From positions 1 to 64,000 of the forward strand of contig JAQFWX010000058.1 of the NCBI GenBank assembly GCA_027605045.1: a DNA stretch of 64,000 nt. Reading direction: 5' to 3'. Numbering within the stretch: position 1 is the first letter of the stretch; the number at the start of each line of letters is the position of its first letter. Source of the DNA: Phallus indusiatus (Eukaryota; Basidiomycota; Agaricomycetes; Phallales; Phallaceae). Under the pieces are notes generated by a model. That model worked only from the letters and a program-made list of their open reading frames with translations, did not search any database and was not told the origin of the DNA. Shown in pieces: positions 11,357 to 25,371 of the stretch. The position numbers and the translations under genes were made by a program.

Positions 11357-13844
11357 ATGGAAGCTATGCGAGCTCGTCTTTCCAATAATATGGAGATAAT
11401 TCCTTTAGGAAAAAAGAAGAGAGGTGTTATTCAAGAGAATCTGGGTCAAACATCCTTCAAAAAACTCGTTCAACCGCCACTCGCCGTCCCGCCCCCACCC
11501 AGCAGACCCCGAAAGCGTTCCCAGTCCCTCTCGGATTCTAGCGACGACCAGTTAGACCTTTTGTCGCAACCTTCACCGCCCCCATCATCCAGTCTGGACA
11601 AATCACAGGTATGTCAACTTTTTCGTCCCAGGTCGAACCCTCGTAATGACCCTCAAAGACCACGAGCTGGAAGTCTGGTGCTCCTTCCTTCAAAGCGTCT
11701 CCCAGACTGAACAAACGCGTGCCGAAACCCAAACCCAAACCCCGTATGGTTCAGTTGAAGCCAAAGGGTTCTCCTTCGCCAAGGAAATATCAAAAATCGT
11801 TGAAAATGCCCCCTTCCAACCAGCTAGCTAATGATTCACAAAGTTATGACGATGAGCTCCTTAGTTCTCCACTCGAGGAACTCAGTCAGAATACCACTGA
11901 ATATGTAAAGAAAACCAAGAATACAAAAGGCAGGCGCAAATTGGAAATACAAGAATTTCCCATGGACGTGGATGCGATCAAAAGTTCCCTCATGTCAAAG
12001 TGTTCAACGGAGAACGACTTCGCACCATTTTCCGTGACCCCTCCCAAAAAAATAAAGCCTTCACATAATCAAACGAAAACAGAACTGGCCCCTTTCCCAT
12101 GGACATTCCCGGTGACAAGCAGCCGTCCACTTCAAGTCATAATCGCATTTCACTTGAGTCAAACGCTCTATCATATGATGGACTACGACCTTTTCCGATG
12201 AGTATTCCTAGCAAGCCTCAAACTGAGTACTTTCCAACGTCCGTAAATTCGAAAGTTCTACAGGATCTGTTTTCCTAACGATATCATCACTCAGGTCTTT
12301 GCAAATGGAATGTACTATGTCGCCTGACTTACCCAGTAGAATTCAAGGTATATTTACTCATTTAATATTTTCATCTGTTTTGACATTGCCCTTCAGTCGA
12401 CCCATCGAGATTATGCCCTTACTGCGACGAGCTTTTGCCTGAAGAGCCGTCATCGACATTACGAGATTTAATGACAAAAGTCAAACGAAAATCACATAAA
12501 GATCCCCGTCCAAATAATCCTTTTGGATTAATGGCACCACTCGCTCTTTTTGCGGAAGTATGTGAAAGGCATCGATTGGAGATGAATTATCTCCCATTAG
12601 CTATGAGTCGGGGCTGGCCAATAAAGATCGACTTTGCAGCTATTCCAGATCGTATACGGGAATTCAAAAACTCTTTAGATGCCCTAATTGCCAACCCGCG
12701 AGATAGCTCCTTTTGGCTGGAACTAAAGAATGATATAGCAGCGATCGGACGGAAGAAGCTCGCTAGCGTCACTGGACAATTTGCAACTTTTGAAAAATCT
12801 CAACCGGGATAGTGAGTAAATGATTACCTCTCAGTCAAGCGGTGTTTGTAATTTCCCCCCCTTAGTTATGGTGAACAAGGATCTATCATTATTCAACAAA
12901 CTTTATACTCCCTATTTCCACCCGGAAGCGTCTTACAAGAGGCGGTTGAACCGCTTAGTGTTGAACAATTCTTATCGCAAGTTCTTCTCCCTGAGGCTGC
13001 GACAATTTTAATTATGAAAGATATGGGACTGCCGTCTAAACAGCAGGCGCTAAATATTTTGGAGGAAAGCAAAAAATATGGTATTGCGATGTTTCCAGAA
13101 AGAGAGCAAAACAGTGCTATCTCGGAAATTGGTGAGCGTTTAGCCAAGGAACGTGCCCTGTCGCGACGTAAATATCTGGAGGAAATTGGGGACACGGAGG
13201 AGGATATCGCTAACGAAATAGAAATCGAAAAACCAAGAAAAGCGTTGAAAGGGAAGAAAAAGGCGTCTACCTGCACTTCCTCTGAAGCAGAGACAGATTT
13301 TAGCAGTCGCCAACGACATCACATCGAACCGTCTCATGAGGTATCCCAGAAGACACCTAAACCAAGGCCGAAGCCTAAACCTCGTGGTCGTGTCAAAGAC
13401 AATGATGCCCGAGCCGACGAAACCCCCCGCGCAACCGCCAAGGTTAGTAAAAAGCGTCCGATAATCCCAGCGTCGACAGAATCACTCGTTGAGCTGTCAT
13501 CCTCGTCTGAAGATAACATCGATGGCTCCTGGACATTTGGCTTCAGGGGGCAAAAACACAATGAAGGTGATCCGCAAGTATATACGACGGAGAGGAAGGC
13601 CCCCAGGAAGGGTATTTCTTGCGCTGTTGATGACACTCCCAAACCGAAGCCGAGGAAGAAAACTGAGGGAACTACGAGCGAACCTGATGTTGCTGAGACT
13701 GTCTCGAAACCTTGCCGGAAACCCAAACCGAGACCAATCAAACGCAATACTAAACACGAGCTTTCCGTCTCGGAGGAAAATAACGTAGCATATATTTCAG
13801 AGGAGACGAAGGAGGAAAAATACGATTGGTTGCTTGAAATGTAA
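11357..13844 (+). CDS. RTC4-domain protein with basic Pro-Lys repeats; one base missing near 12108
   Basis: Exons 11357-11608, 11659-12226, 12295-12347, 12397-12811 and 12866-13844 give 755 aa if one base is restored in exon 2. The N-terminal third is disordered and basic (RVPKPKPKPRMV). A zinc-ligand pair in CPYCDELLPEEP opens the folded part. The core GYYGEQGSIIIQQTLYSLFP and VEQFLSQVLLPEAATILIM matches the RTC4 (restriction of telomere capping 4) domain. The tail repeats PKPRPKPKPRGR, TPKPKPRKK and CRKPKPRP, which look like AT-hook-type basic stretches. Around 12108 the frame ELAPFP must change to MDIPGDKQP; restoring one base gives 756 codons in total. A nuclear, possibly DNA-associated role is an inference. 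Confidence 0.82.
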
Positions 13845-14134
13845 CTTATTATTAGATAACTCTTTTGTTCGTTCGTGTTGATTACACTTTTTGATCCAAA
13901 CGCAAACTTAATTGTACGCTACGAAAAATTGACTATAAACATTAATGTGTGCATACCACCTGGATATAATTATCAATTCATAGCCACAGACTGACAAGCT
14001 GGACTTTGTGAGAGAACTAATCTTCATCACTCTCCGTCGTGCGGAGCTCGAGTCGGAGTAAGGTCCGGTCAATTGAGCATTGGGCGCCAATTGTCGGACT
14101 TGAAGATTTCTTCGTCTTCAAGTTCAAAACCGAC

Positions 14135-16316
<2,182 letters not shown>

Positions 16317-16607
16317 CTTATATATATGTATAGTATATAGTGCTCCTCAACTAAAACTAGTTCTTTGCTTTTTTATATATCTTTTCGTGCTGTTTGGCGT
16401 CGTGTACATACTCGCAGTGGATGTTTATTCTACAGATACATTTTGTGACTCAAGTCCATGGCTTATTACTATCCCAATCGTGATCTAATATAAAAACTAG
16501 CCAAAGACTGCTTCGCCCTCGCGGGGCACTTGTAACTGGCGGAGTTTAAAAACGACGGCTTGGTTCTTTCAGACGATTCATCAATTACAGGCAATTGCGG
16601 GTGGTAT
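16317..16607. promoter_or_regulatory. Flank between U2AF65 and symplekin genes
   Basis: Both genes are on the plus strand. This 290-bp stretch must hold the U2AF 3' UTR and the symplekin promoter. AT-rich around 16316-16440. Confidence 0.4.
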
Positions 16608-19600
16608 ATGGCGACCAATAATGCATCTTTAGACCCATTGCAAACACTATCAGCAGCATTAGCAGTACCTGCTGGTTCGCCCGAGCAGGCTGCTTTGTTA
16701 GCATCTTTGCGAGAAACGCTCGAACAACAACAACATCGAGTCCCCATCTTATGCACGACACTTATAACAGCCATATCCAACGCCGGAGACTCACTACTGA
16801 AAAGATGGGTTCTCGACCTATTGCATTTTGCTCTAGCACGTTCAAGCCTGCCACTAGAAACACGTACTCAGCGTTAGTAAACTCATCCTTGTGTTCTGTT
16901 AAGTCTCATATGATAACTGAGTTGTGCATTCGTACCCAATATAGTTGCTTCCCAATGCCTTGATATTCTCACTGGTCTGCTTGATGATCCGAGTCCTGAA
17001 ACAGTCAAGGTCGTCGTTCAATGTTTTGCAACCATGTATCCGTTGCTTTTCCGATCCTAGTTCGTCATACGTTCTCCGTGTTCTCACGTGATATATTTAG
17101 CATTTCCATGGTTTATTTAGTTGCTCAAACCGAAGTCTACCCCAGTCTTGGGAAACCTTATCGAGGGCCAAAACACAAATTCTCGAACTTGTTACCAATC
17201 CTCATGTATTGACGGGGGTGAAGCTTGCCGCCCTCAAGTTCATGCAACGAGTTATTTTGGTTCAGACGCGGGGGGTTTCTGATCCTCGAGTGCGTGTACA
17301 TACTCCATTATGTCTCTATAATATAAGCTTATGTTTTCTTTTCTCGTTTATTAGCTTCAGAATAAAGCTGATCCCAATTTGGCCCTATGTCCATCAGACC
17401 ATCCGTTCATATCAAGCTCACAGCTTGAAGCTGAAGGAATGAAGCTCCTGGAACGTTCTATAACCATCCTTTTTTCAAGCCGGTAATTTATCCTCGGATG
17501 AAGTTCTTTTTTCTTTGATTGTTGATAAAGTTTTTTCTACAGGAGTGCAGACGTATTAACCGCCGTAGTGAATAGCTGGAGTAGTCTGGCTAAATTACGA
17601 CCTCCTCTAGTGACTGTTATTGTAACTGCCCTTGCTCAATGGAGTCCAAGACAACTAGATGGACTTTCCGCAGTCAGCGTGAAGAGTGTCGAAAAGTCAA
17701 TCAGAATTCTATTGAGTCATATATCCCGGTTCGTGGTGCATTTGTTACGCGTTTGTGATCCCACTAATTTTTTTTTGTTATCCGTTCCTAAAGGACGCCA
17801 AATGGTATGCCCCATATCCATCAAATCCAGAGCACTTTGCAAAAACAAGCGGAAAGAATGGAGTTGGCCGCGCAGGAAGAAAGGATGCGAAAGGAAGCTG
17901 CAGCCCTTGAAGCAAGTCGCAAGCGCAGCCTGCCGCAGCCGATTGAAGCCGAGCAAGGAGATGCCAAACGTGTCAAAGTCGAGCACACCCAAGTCCCAGA
18001 TTCACTGTCTGAGCTTCTTTTAAATTTCGACTTCTCCTCACTGCCTGTCAACCTAGTCGCTAATATCATTATCGCGAATTTGCAACTTCTTACTGACCAG
18101 AGTTTGAGAAATGCTATTGAGGTGATTTTAACTTTACTACATTTCATTGTTTGCCTAATTCTTTGTACCCTGTCAGGTGTTCCGAAATGCCAATCCATCA
18201 GAGGGTCCTTCCGGTACTAGTGCTCTCACTTCTGCAGCAACACAACCTATCCCTGTGTCTGATTCGGATGCGATTGCTGTCCCGATTAAAGAAGAACCAG
18301 TAGATCCTCTGCAGATGGACATGGATGAAGATGATATTGAATACGAACCAGATCGACTAAATGATCAATTGATAGTAAGTGTTCCAGACCATTGCAATTC
18401 TAGGCATTAAAGGACTTTTTTCTTAAACAGGGTAATGAAAACGCCGCGCTACCAGAACAAAGTGAAGATACTCCCCTTGCACTGATCAACTTCCAACTAC
18501 CTCCTCCTCGGCCGCTATCTGAAGCCGATCGTCACACCGCTATACTCTCTGCCATAACACGAATACGGGCCGCCGGTGAAGAATTTGGTCTTTCTCCTGA
18601 ACCTACTGGACCGAAAGCATTTATTGGGCTACCACCCCAGGAAATGTGGATTCTACTTCTTGTACGGATGGTTACCCGAGCCACCCCAATTCAAGAACAG
18701 AATGAGAATGAAGACCCCGACGACACCCTCAAGAAAGAACAGGAAGCCGAACAGAAAATGAAGGAAGATCAAGAGATGCGTGAGACGTTATGTGACTACA
18801 TACTAGACGACTTTCCTTCTAGGTTTGCTGCAACTTTCAAGTCTTGTCTTTGTACAAATCTAATCTTTCGTGCAGAGTTCGGATAGCGGGAGTATGGATG
18901 AATGAAGAATGGTATAATGACAGGCTACGTTTACGGTATAACAGAAATTGGGTAATGTCGTATTTTTTTTCTGATTAACTTTTCAATTAACGGGTTTTCT
19001 AGCAACCGCAATACGAATTATGGCTGCAGAGGATCGTTGCTGCTCATCAGGAACGATTGAATGCCAAAGACAAGGCTTTTACGCAATTTCTGTTAGATTT
19101 ACCAGCGATACCGGACGGTATATTAAGTCTCCTGAGAGAGTTCTGTACCGACCCTGACAAGTAAGCTTTAGCATTCGATTTGTGAACTTTATTGAACAAA
19201 CTCAATTTGTGTCAAGGACTCAAGTTGGTTTTTTGACGTTGAGAGAATTTGTCGTAATGCGACCGCCTTTGCGACAAGACGCAATGAATATTTTGCTGGA
19301 ACTTACAACACATCCATGTATGTCGGCGTTTCTTTATCGAAGCAATATGACTGATCAACAAATTTCCCAGCTAAAGCCATCCGCACTCCAGCTATAAATA
19401 CCGTAAAGCGATGGGTACCAGATACATCTCCGATGGACGAAATGGTACAAACCTATTCGCTGCGGCTTTTAAGGTTGTTGCAAAAGCGGGCATCTACCGA
19501 AGAAGAAAATAAACCAGATACGATGCATGAGGACGGCTTGGAGGACGGCCAGTTGCCACAAGAAGAATCTCTACAGAGCATGTATCTTCCTGAACAAGTT

Positions 19601-20873
19601 ACCTTACCTGCGGATAAATCTCAAGTCCTACAACATGTCGAGCTTATATTTGCACTATCCATTCGTGTTCCAGATCTTCTTGATGAGTATGCACATTTTC
19701 TTCCTCACTGTCATTACCATTAACGGTCGTTGACAGGATTTTCCTGGCTTACACGCAGATGGATGTCACTGTACAAGAAGCGATACAGGATCTAATCACT
19801 GCACTAATCAAGTCTATGGGTCCCTCTCACCCCAAGATTTTGGCTCTGCTGGGGACATTTCCGACTGGTGCTGATACTCTGGCTCTGCGAATCCTCACTA
19901 TTTTCACAGAAAATGGCCGACCAAGCCCAACAATTGTAGCACTAGTGAAAAGCTTAATCAGCGAACGAGATCTGGATGCCCGATTCTTGATACCCATAAT
20001 CGCCGAGATGGATAAGGTATGTTTGATTTAGATTTGTACTTGACTTGCCGTGTAGGTTTACGCATTAACACAGAGTGATATATTACGACATTTGCCTCGT
20101 ATCGTATCAATGCTTGATGGACAGCAAGAACCGAAGAACTTGGTTCGATTGGTGTTTGAGTCGATCGTGACTACTCCGCCGCAGACGTTTGGGAGCGTTA
20201 CTTCTAACCTACCACGAGTGCGGCAAAGCGAGTTGTTAACGCCCGCCGAGCTTATGGTGCTACTACATCACTCTGAGAAAGAAATTGGGTTGAACAGTGC
20301 CAAAGAAGGTATAGTTTTCCCTTGATTTTGAGGCACATGTAATGACTAATTTTACATTGGCAGCAATATCGATATGCTTTTCAATGACTGAAGTGTTCCG
20401 ATCCGAGATTCTAGGGGTAGTAATGCAGCAGATTATGGATGAACCCGCTATTCCGCTGCTATTTATGCGGACAGTGAGTTTAACATTGTACTCTACCAGT
20501 ACATCCTTTGATCTTTCGTCATTCTTCTAAGGTGATATTGTCCGTGCAAACATACAAGACATTGGTGGGGTTCGTTGCGACGACATTACTGTCGCGGTTG
20601 ATTACCAAGAAGATCTGGACGATCCCCGCCCTCTGGAACGGATTTATTCACTGTGCCAAAGCTATTGCGCCCGCGAGCTTTGGGGCACTACTTCAGCTTC
20701 CAAAAGAACAGCTGCGCGAAATCGTGGATAAACAACCTGGATTAAAATCTGGGCTTCGTGATTATGTTCTCAAAAAATCGGGCAATAAAGCTAGAGTCGC
20801 AAGTTTCCTCGAAGTGTTTGGCGAAACGTCGACGAATGCTCAGCCCATTGATGTTACCCCTTCACCTGCATAA
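16608..20873 (+). CDS. PTA1: Symplekin/Pta1, scaffold of the mRNA 3'-end cleavage and polyadenylation complex
   Basis: About 16 exons, starting near 16608, 16945, 17121, 17355, 17543, 17794, 18177, 18431, 18877, 19003, 19217, 19370, 19738, 20074, 20364 and 20532, read through in one frame without repair. The N-terminal helical repeats (SQCLDILTGLLDDPSPETVK, LKFMQRVILVQTRG) match the symplekin N-terminal domain. A charged linker (RMELAAQEERMRKE, KRVKVE) follows. The C-terminal domain has RIAGVWMNEEWYND, KAIRTPAINTVKRWVPD, WNGFIHCAKAIAPASF and LPKEQLREIVDKQPGL, the hallmark blocks of symplekin/Pta1. The protein holds together the nuclease and polymerase modules and binds the Pol II CTD phosphatase Ssu72. 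Exon borders are canonical GT-AG. Confidence 0.93.
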
Positions 20874-21072
20874 GCCCTCACATATAAACATTGTGCTGAT
20901 CCTTAGGAATACGGTTACTTACAGTATTTAATAATTATGTTCTAAATACATAGTCACGTGCACGTAAATTGTCCGAGCCGAATAAGATTGACAATTCAAT
21001 ATTCATTCAATATCTCATCCGGTAGAAACTAAAGACCTCGGTATCTCGTCCTCTCGTTTTTATTCAGGCAAA

Positions 21073-22085
21073 ATGACTGCTTACTTCAATAATCATACTC
21101 AACGTCTCTCCCAAACGCCAACCAGCGGCAACTTTCCTTCCAATTCAATCACTGTCCCAAACGCCGCACCTCCGCCACTACCGCGGCTGGATTCGAAGCT
21201 TTTCTCAACGACTGTGGCGTCAATGAATGATGATAAAGAGAAAGGAAATAAAACCACGACGTCCAATGGTTCTTCCGTAGTTGCTGCTCCCAGACCGCGA
21301 TCGCTACATCCTCTGCGACATACGTACGGTGCCCGTTCACGTTCCGTTCCTCTAACGTGCATCCGTTGACTCTTTGTTTCAGCTGGGTGTTCTGGTTTAG
21401 ACAGCAACGTGCCCCAAGCAAGACTCTTGACTACGAAAGCGGAATAAAGAGAATCGGCTCCTTTGCCTCGGTAGAGTCATTCTGGACCTTGTTTACGCAC
21501 ATGCAACCGCCGTCCAAGTTAATCCCCACCACCGACTGTTTGCTATTTCATTCTGGCGTACGTCGGCCTGTATGGGAAGACCCACTGAATCACTCGGGGG
21601 GTAAATGGATTATTCGACTAAAGAAGGGGGTTGCGGATCGTCTCTGGGAGGACCTTGTGTGCGCTGTAGTTGGGGATCAGTTTTCCGACGACGGTGATTC
21701 AGGAGTAGGTGCTGACGCTGAAGGAAGAACAGACTTTCCCGAGATTTGTGGTTGTACAATTAGTGTAAGAAATAATGAAGATATTCTCAGTGTATGGAAT
21801 AAAGGGACAGACGTCAAAATCAACGCAGGAATACGGTATGTTTTTCTCAGTGTTCAATCCAAAGCTGGTATCCTTAAGGTTTTTTTTTCGTCCTGTAGAG
21901 ATACCATAAAACGTGTTTTAAATTTACCGCAGAATATAATAATGGAGTATAAAACCAATTCCGGTTCGTTCTCTCCTCTTCTTTGCACCGCTTCTCTCGC
22001 CTCACACAGCTGTTTTGTCGCAGATTCAATGGGTGATAAGTCTAGCTTTAGAAACTCTTCTATTGATCGGTCATCCGCTCAGTAA
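21073..22085 (+). CDS. eIF4E family cap-binding protein, 4EHP/eIF4E2-like
   Basis: Four exons (21073-21323, 21383-21835, 21899-21963, 22024-22085) give 276 aa. The ~85-residue N-terminus is disordered. The fold follows: LRHTWVFWFRQQ, YESGIKRIGSFASVESFW, PVWEDPLNHSGGKWIIRL, ADRLWEDLVCAVVGDQF, IRDTIKRVLNLPQ and IMEYKTN. YESGIKRIGSFASVE, the WEDP segment and the IRDTxxRVLNLP-MEYKT end match the 4EHP (eIF4E2) class more closely than canonical eIF4E1. In animals that class is a cap-binding repressor; in fungi its role is less clear. An insertion (GDSGVGADAEGR) lies before the CGCTISV strand. The canonical eIF4E should be elsewhere in the genome. Confidence 0.88.
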
Positions 22086-22413
22086 ATGATATAAAAGATT
22101 AATGTAATGAAAAATTTCACCTGTTTGAAATCAGGCATTGCGTCTGTTCCCGAAACTCAACTTTGTTTTGAAATTTGAAATTTGATACCACGCGTGCGGT
22201 TCAAGCTTAGACTCCAATTATTTTCCAGCTGTAAGAGCATCTGATACTGTCTCCGGTTCTCTCGCTCGCTCAGTTCTATACTAAGCACGCATGAGACAGA
22301 GGGTGATTCCAAGGTATCATTAGAGAGTGGGGTAATAGGTGAAGACATGCAAAACTTGAATCCTTGTAATAATACAATTATAGTTCCACAGGCGCCATAA
22401 GTATGCGCGATTC
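22086..22413. other. Convergent 3' flanks of eIF4E-like and SGF73 genes
   Basis: No supported gene; tail-to-tail arrangement. Confidence 0.45.
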
Positions 22414-23614
22414 CTAACGGCCAGCCGTTGTTGATGGCAAGGTTCGTCGAGCCAACGCTCCGCTCAATAAGTCGCGACAATCTCGTAAACGTTCCCGACG
22501 AGCGATAAAAAAGGCTCCATTAGTTGTTTCATCAGCAGTAGCAAGAGGTACTCCAATAAGCCCCTTTTGGCCAGCCAAACGAATAGCCCGGATTAATCCT
22601 TCCATTTCAGTTTCCGAATCCACGTTCTCTTCTGCGCCTGCGTCCTCCTCCTCTTCTTGATCTTCGTTGGCCGTAGGGACAAGTATACCCTTCGCATCCT
22701 TGGGTTTCTTTTTCGTGCTTGCTTTAGCTGTCTTAGGCTGCCCCTTTTTCAGCTCGCTTGCCAATTCTTTCGCCTTCCGTTTTTCTTCACGTTCACGGTC
22801 TCGTTTCTCCTTCTTCTCTGCTTTCGTCTCTCTTTTAACAGGCTCCACGAAGTTAGGATTGTGAGCTCGATTCCAGTCAAGGAGAAGTTCATCATAAAGC
22901 CGTGATCGGCCTTGGACTGCCCGTTTGGCCCCCATGCTGTGCGATTTACATGTTAAGGAGCGTGAACAAGGCAAGCCTTTATCATTAATAACACCACATT
23001 GCTTATCGTAGTCGACGGGCCCTAATCTAGAAATAAAAGACGGAAATATATTACTGATAGGCTGACAATACCTTTAGCACGTCCCTTGGTTATTTTCGGC
23101 GCCGGCCGTGCCTTCTTATTGGGCGGACCGTCTTCGCCATCCTCATACTTGCGCTTCTTCCCTATATACAAATGAAGCTGTGGAGCTTGTAAAGACGACG
23201 TAATGCTCAAACACACCTTCGTCACTTTTACCCTTCGCATTTTTTTTATTCGGACCAAGTTTAATGCGTTTACAATTTTCTGCCATAAAGTCAGTTTGAT
23301 AGTCCTTTCCGTGAGCAAAAGCTAAGATAAATACCCATATGATCGACTATAATGCTCTTGAGGATTGGCTTTTGACAGTCTTTACACCGAACGATGCCAA
23401 TGTCGACACTAGCAGTGAGAGGCATCTCGCCGAAAACTCGCATATCCTTTGCGCTTAACCAAAAAGTTGGAGGGGATGGTAAGGAAACGGGATCATTATG
23501 AGAGGTATCTGGATTATTTATTTCATTATCATTAGAGTCTGAGAGGGGTAAATATGCATCAAAAGTGAAGGGCGGCGCATCTGAAGGTGTCAGACTGCTG
23601 GCCCGGAGGGACAT
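22414..23614 (-). CDS. SGF73: SGF73/ataxin-7-like SCA7-domain subunit of the SAGA deubiquitinase module
   Basis: Four exons on the minus strand from ATG 23614 (first 23614-23335, second from 23279). Residues ~75-97 form a small zinc motif, [20 protein letters not shown], split by intron 1; it has the C-x2-C...H...C spacing of the Sgf73 N-terminal finger that docks to Ubp8. A basic linker ([16 protein letters not shown]) leads to the SCA7 domain: [46 protein letters not shown]. The rest is a charged Lys/Glu helix ([19 protein letters not shown]) and an acidic stretch. In yeast, Sgf73 anchors the Ubp8-Sgf11-Sus1 module that removes ubiquitin from H2B. The start lies 24 nt from the divergent PRO2 start. 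Confidence 0.9.
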
Positions 23615-23638
23615 TGGTTTCTGGTTTGTGATGTCACA
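23615..23638. promoter_or_regulatory. 24-nt gap between divergent SGF73 and PRO2 start codons
   Basis: The two ATGs (23614 minus, 23639 plus) face away from each other with only 24 nt between. If the next in-frame ATG of PRO2 (23657) is used, the gap is 42 nt. Promoter elements of each gene must overlap the 5' UTR or coding region of the other. Confidence 0.6.
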
Positions 23639-25221
23639 ATGTCACAGCATACTACAATGACTTCCGTCGACTCAGTGCAGCTGGCCAAAGCTGCGAAAGT
23701 TGCATTCGAGGCATCTCAATTACTGGATAGCCAAGAAAGGAAAAAAGCCTTAAATTTCATCAAAAATGAACTTGAGCTGCAAAAATCGGAAATCTTAGAG
23801 GCGAACCGACGAGATATGGAGGTGTGTTGCGTCCTTCGAGGATAAAATCATCCTGTTTTGCTGATAGGCGGCTGGTTGATGTCCGCTAAGTTAGCTCTAA
23901 TTGAGGTCAAAGAGGGACGCCTTTCCGACTCTCTAGTGAAGAGACTGGATCTGACGACAGGTGATAAGTGGAATGCAATGCTACAAGGCATTTCCGACGT
24001 CGCTGCTCTCCCAGATCCGACGGGAAACATTACATACGCATCTCAGCTCGATGATGGGCTTGAATTATATCGGGTATCGTGTCCAATAGGTGTGCTTTTA
24101 GTGATATTTGAAGCAAGACCCGAAGTTGTTGTCAATATTGCCTCGCTGGCCATCAAATCTGGTTCGTGTCAAATCAGACATATTGTAATGGGATACCCAA
24201 TTCAATTCTAGGCTGGTAGGAAATGCTGCTATTTTAAAAGGAGGGAAAGAATCAACGTACACCGCTACAATACTATCGAAAGCGATAAAGTCCGGATTGT
24301 CGAAGACGTCTCTCCCGGACGATTATATCCAATTGGTCCATACACGCCAGGAGGTCGCTTCGCTATTGAGCCTTGACCGTTACATTGATTTAGTAATACC
24401 AAGAGGAAGCAATAGTCTCGTCCGCCATATTCAGAACAACACGAGAATACCAGTGATGGGACATGCCGATGGGTTGTGTAACGTCTTCTTAGATGCGTCC
24501 GCCGATTGGACAAAAGCAGTTCGGGTGGTTGTCGATTCCAAGGTACGTACTCCCTTACTAATTGTTACGCGTATTCCATCAGCAATCAAAGGAATCTAAA
24601 TGTGATTTTTAGATTAACTACCCCGCAGCTTGCAATGCCGCAGAAACCCTTCTCGTTCACGAGTCGTTACTCGGTACTCTCTGGCCTGAGGTAGCCTCGT
24701 CCCTAATTTCACACTCGGTAACACTGTTATGTGATGAAGCAACGTTAGCTTCCATCAAAAACAGGGTAACGTTGGGAACTGAGAAGTACCTTCGGGCGTC
24801 GAAGGCTGAAGATTACGAGACCGAACATCTAGCTCTGATCATATCGGTCAAATCAGTTCCTTCTCTTCAAGCGGCAATACAACATATAAATTCACAATCT
24901 AGTCATCACACGGACACCATCGTCACAGAGTCTGAAGCAAATGCCTCGACCTTCTGTCGAGGTGTGGACAGCGCTGGGACATTCGTTAACGCGAGCACCC
25001 GGTTTGCGGACGGCTTTCGATATGGTTTTGGAACCGAAGTGGGCATCAGTACAGGTCGTATTCATGCCCGAGGGCCTGTCGGTTTAGAAGGTCTGGTGAC
25101 CTACAAGTATATTTTGAGGAGCCAAGACGAGAAAGGTCATATCGTAGACGACTTTGGGACTGGAGTTGGGAAAAAAGCATTCAAGCATCGGTTATTGAAA
25201 GTTGATAATCTACCGTTTTGA
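23639..25221 (+). CDS. PRO2: Gamma-glutamyl phosphate reductase (proline biosynthesis, second step)
   Basis: Exons 23639-23821, 23868-24161, 24220-24542 and 24613-25221. Blocks match ProA/Pro2: SDSLVKRLDLTTGDKWNAML, DDGLELYRVSCPIGVLLVIF, EARPEVVVNIASLAIKSG, NAAILKGGKES, VIPRGSNSLVRHI, MGHADGLCNVF, the active-site Cys in INYPAACNAAETLLVHE, and RFADGFRYGFGTEVGIST. The enzyme reduces gamma-glutamyl phosphate to glutamate semialdehyde with NADPH. Exon 2 is odd: after RDMEAA the frame closes unless one base is added or a 20-nt GT...AG segment (23875-23894) is removed. Removal gives MEAAALIEVKEGRLSDSL, close to the usual family spacing, and 462 aa in total. The start could be the second ATG at 23657. 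Confidence 0.93.
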
Positions 25222-25371
25222 TAGATGTAAACCTGTTTTGTTGTTGTTACACTCGTGTTATTTTTACCTAAATTTGCTGGCCCATTTGGTGCCTGTGTTG
25301 AGTTTCCAACTCCGCCCAAGGTCGCTTACTGATGCATGGTCAGAAATTTCGCATTCTGGAAAACATCTACC

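Noticed and set aside
12108..12201. End of the RTC4-like protein at the in-frame stop near 12201 (exon frame ...VTSSRPLQV...)
   Set aside because: The other frame (MDIPGDKQPS ... SIPSKPQTE) continues naturally into a spliced CPYCDE exon, and the whole gene then closes at 756 codons with one restored base.
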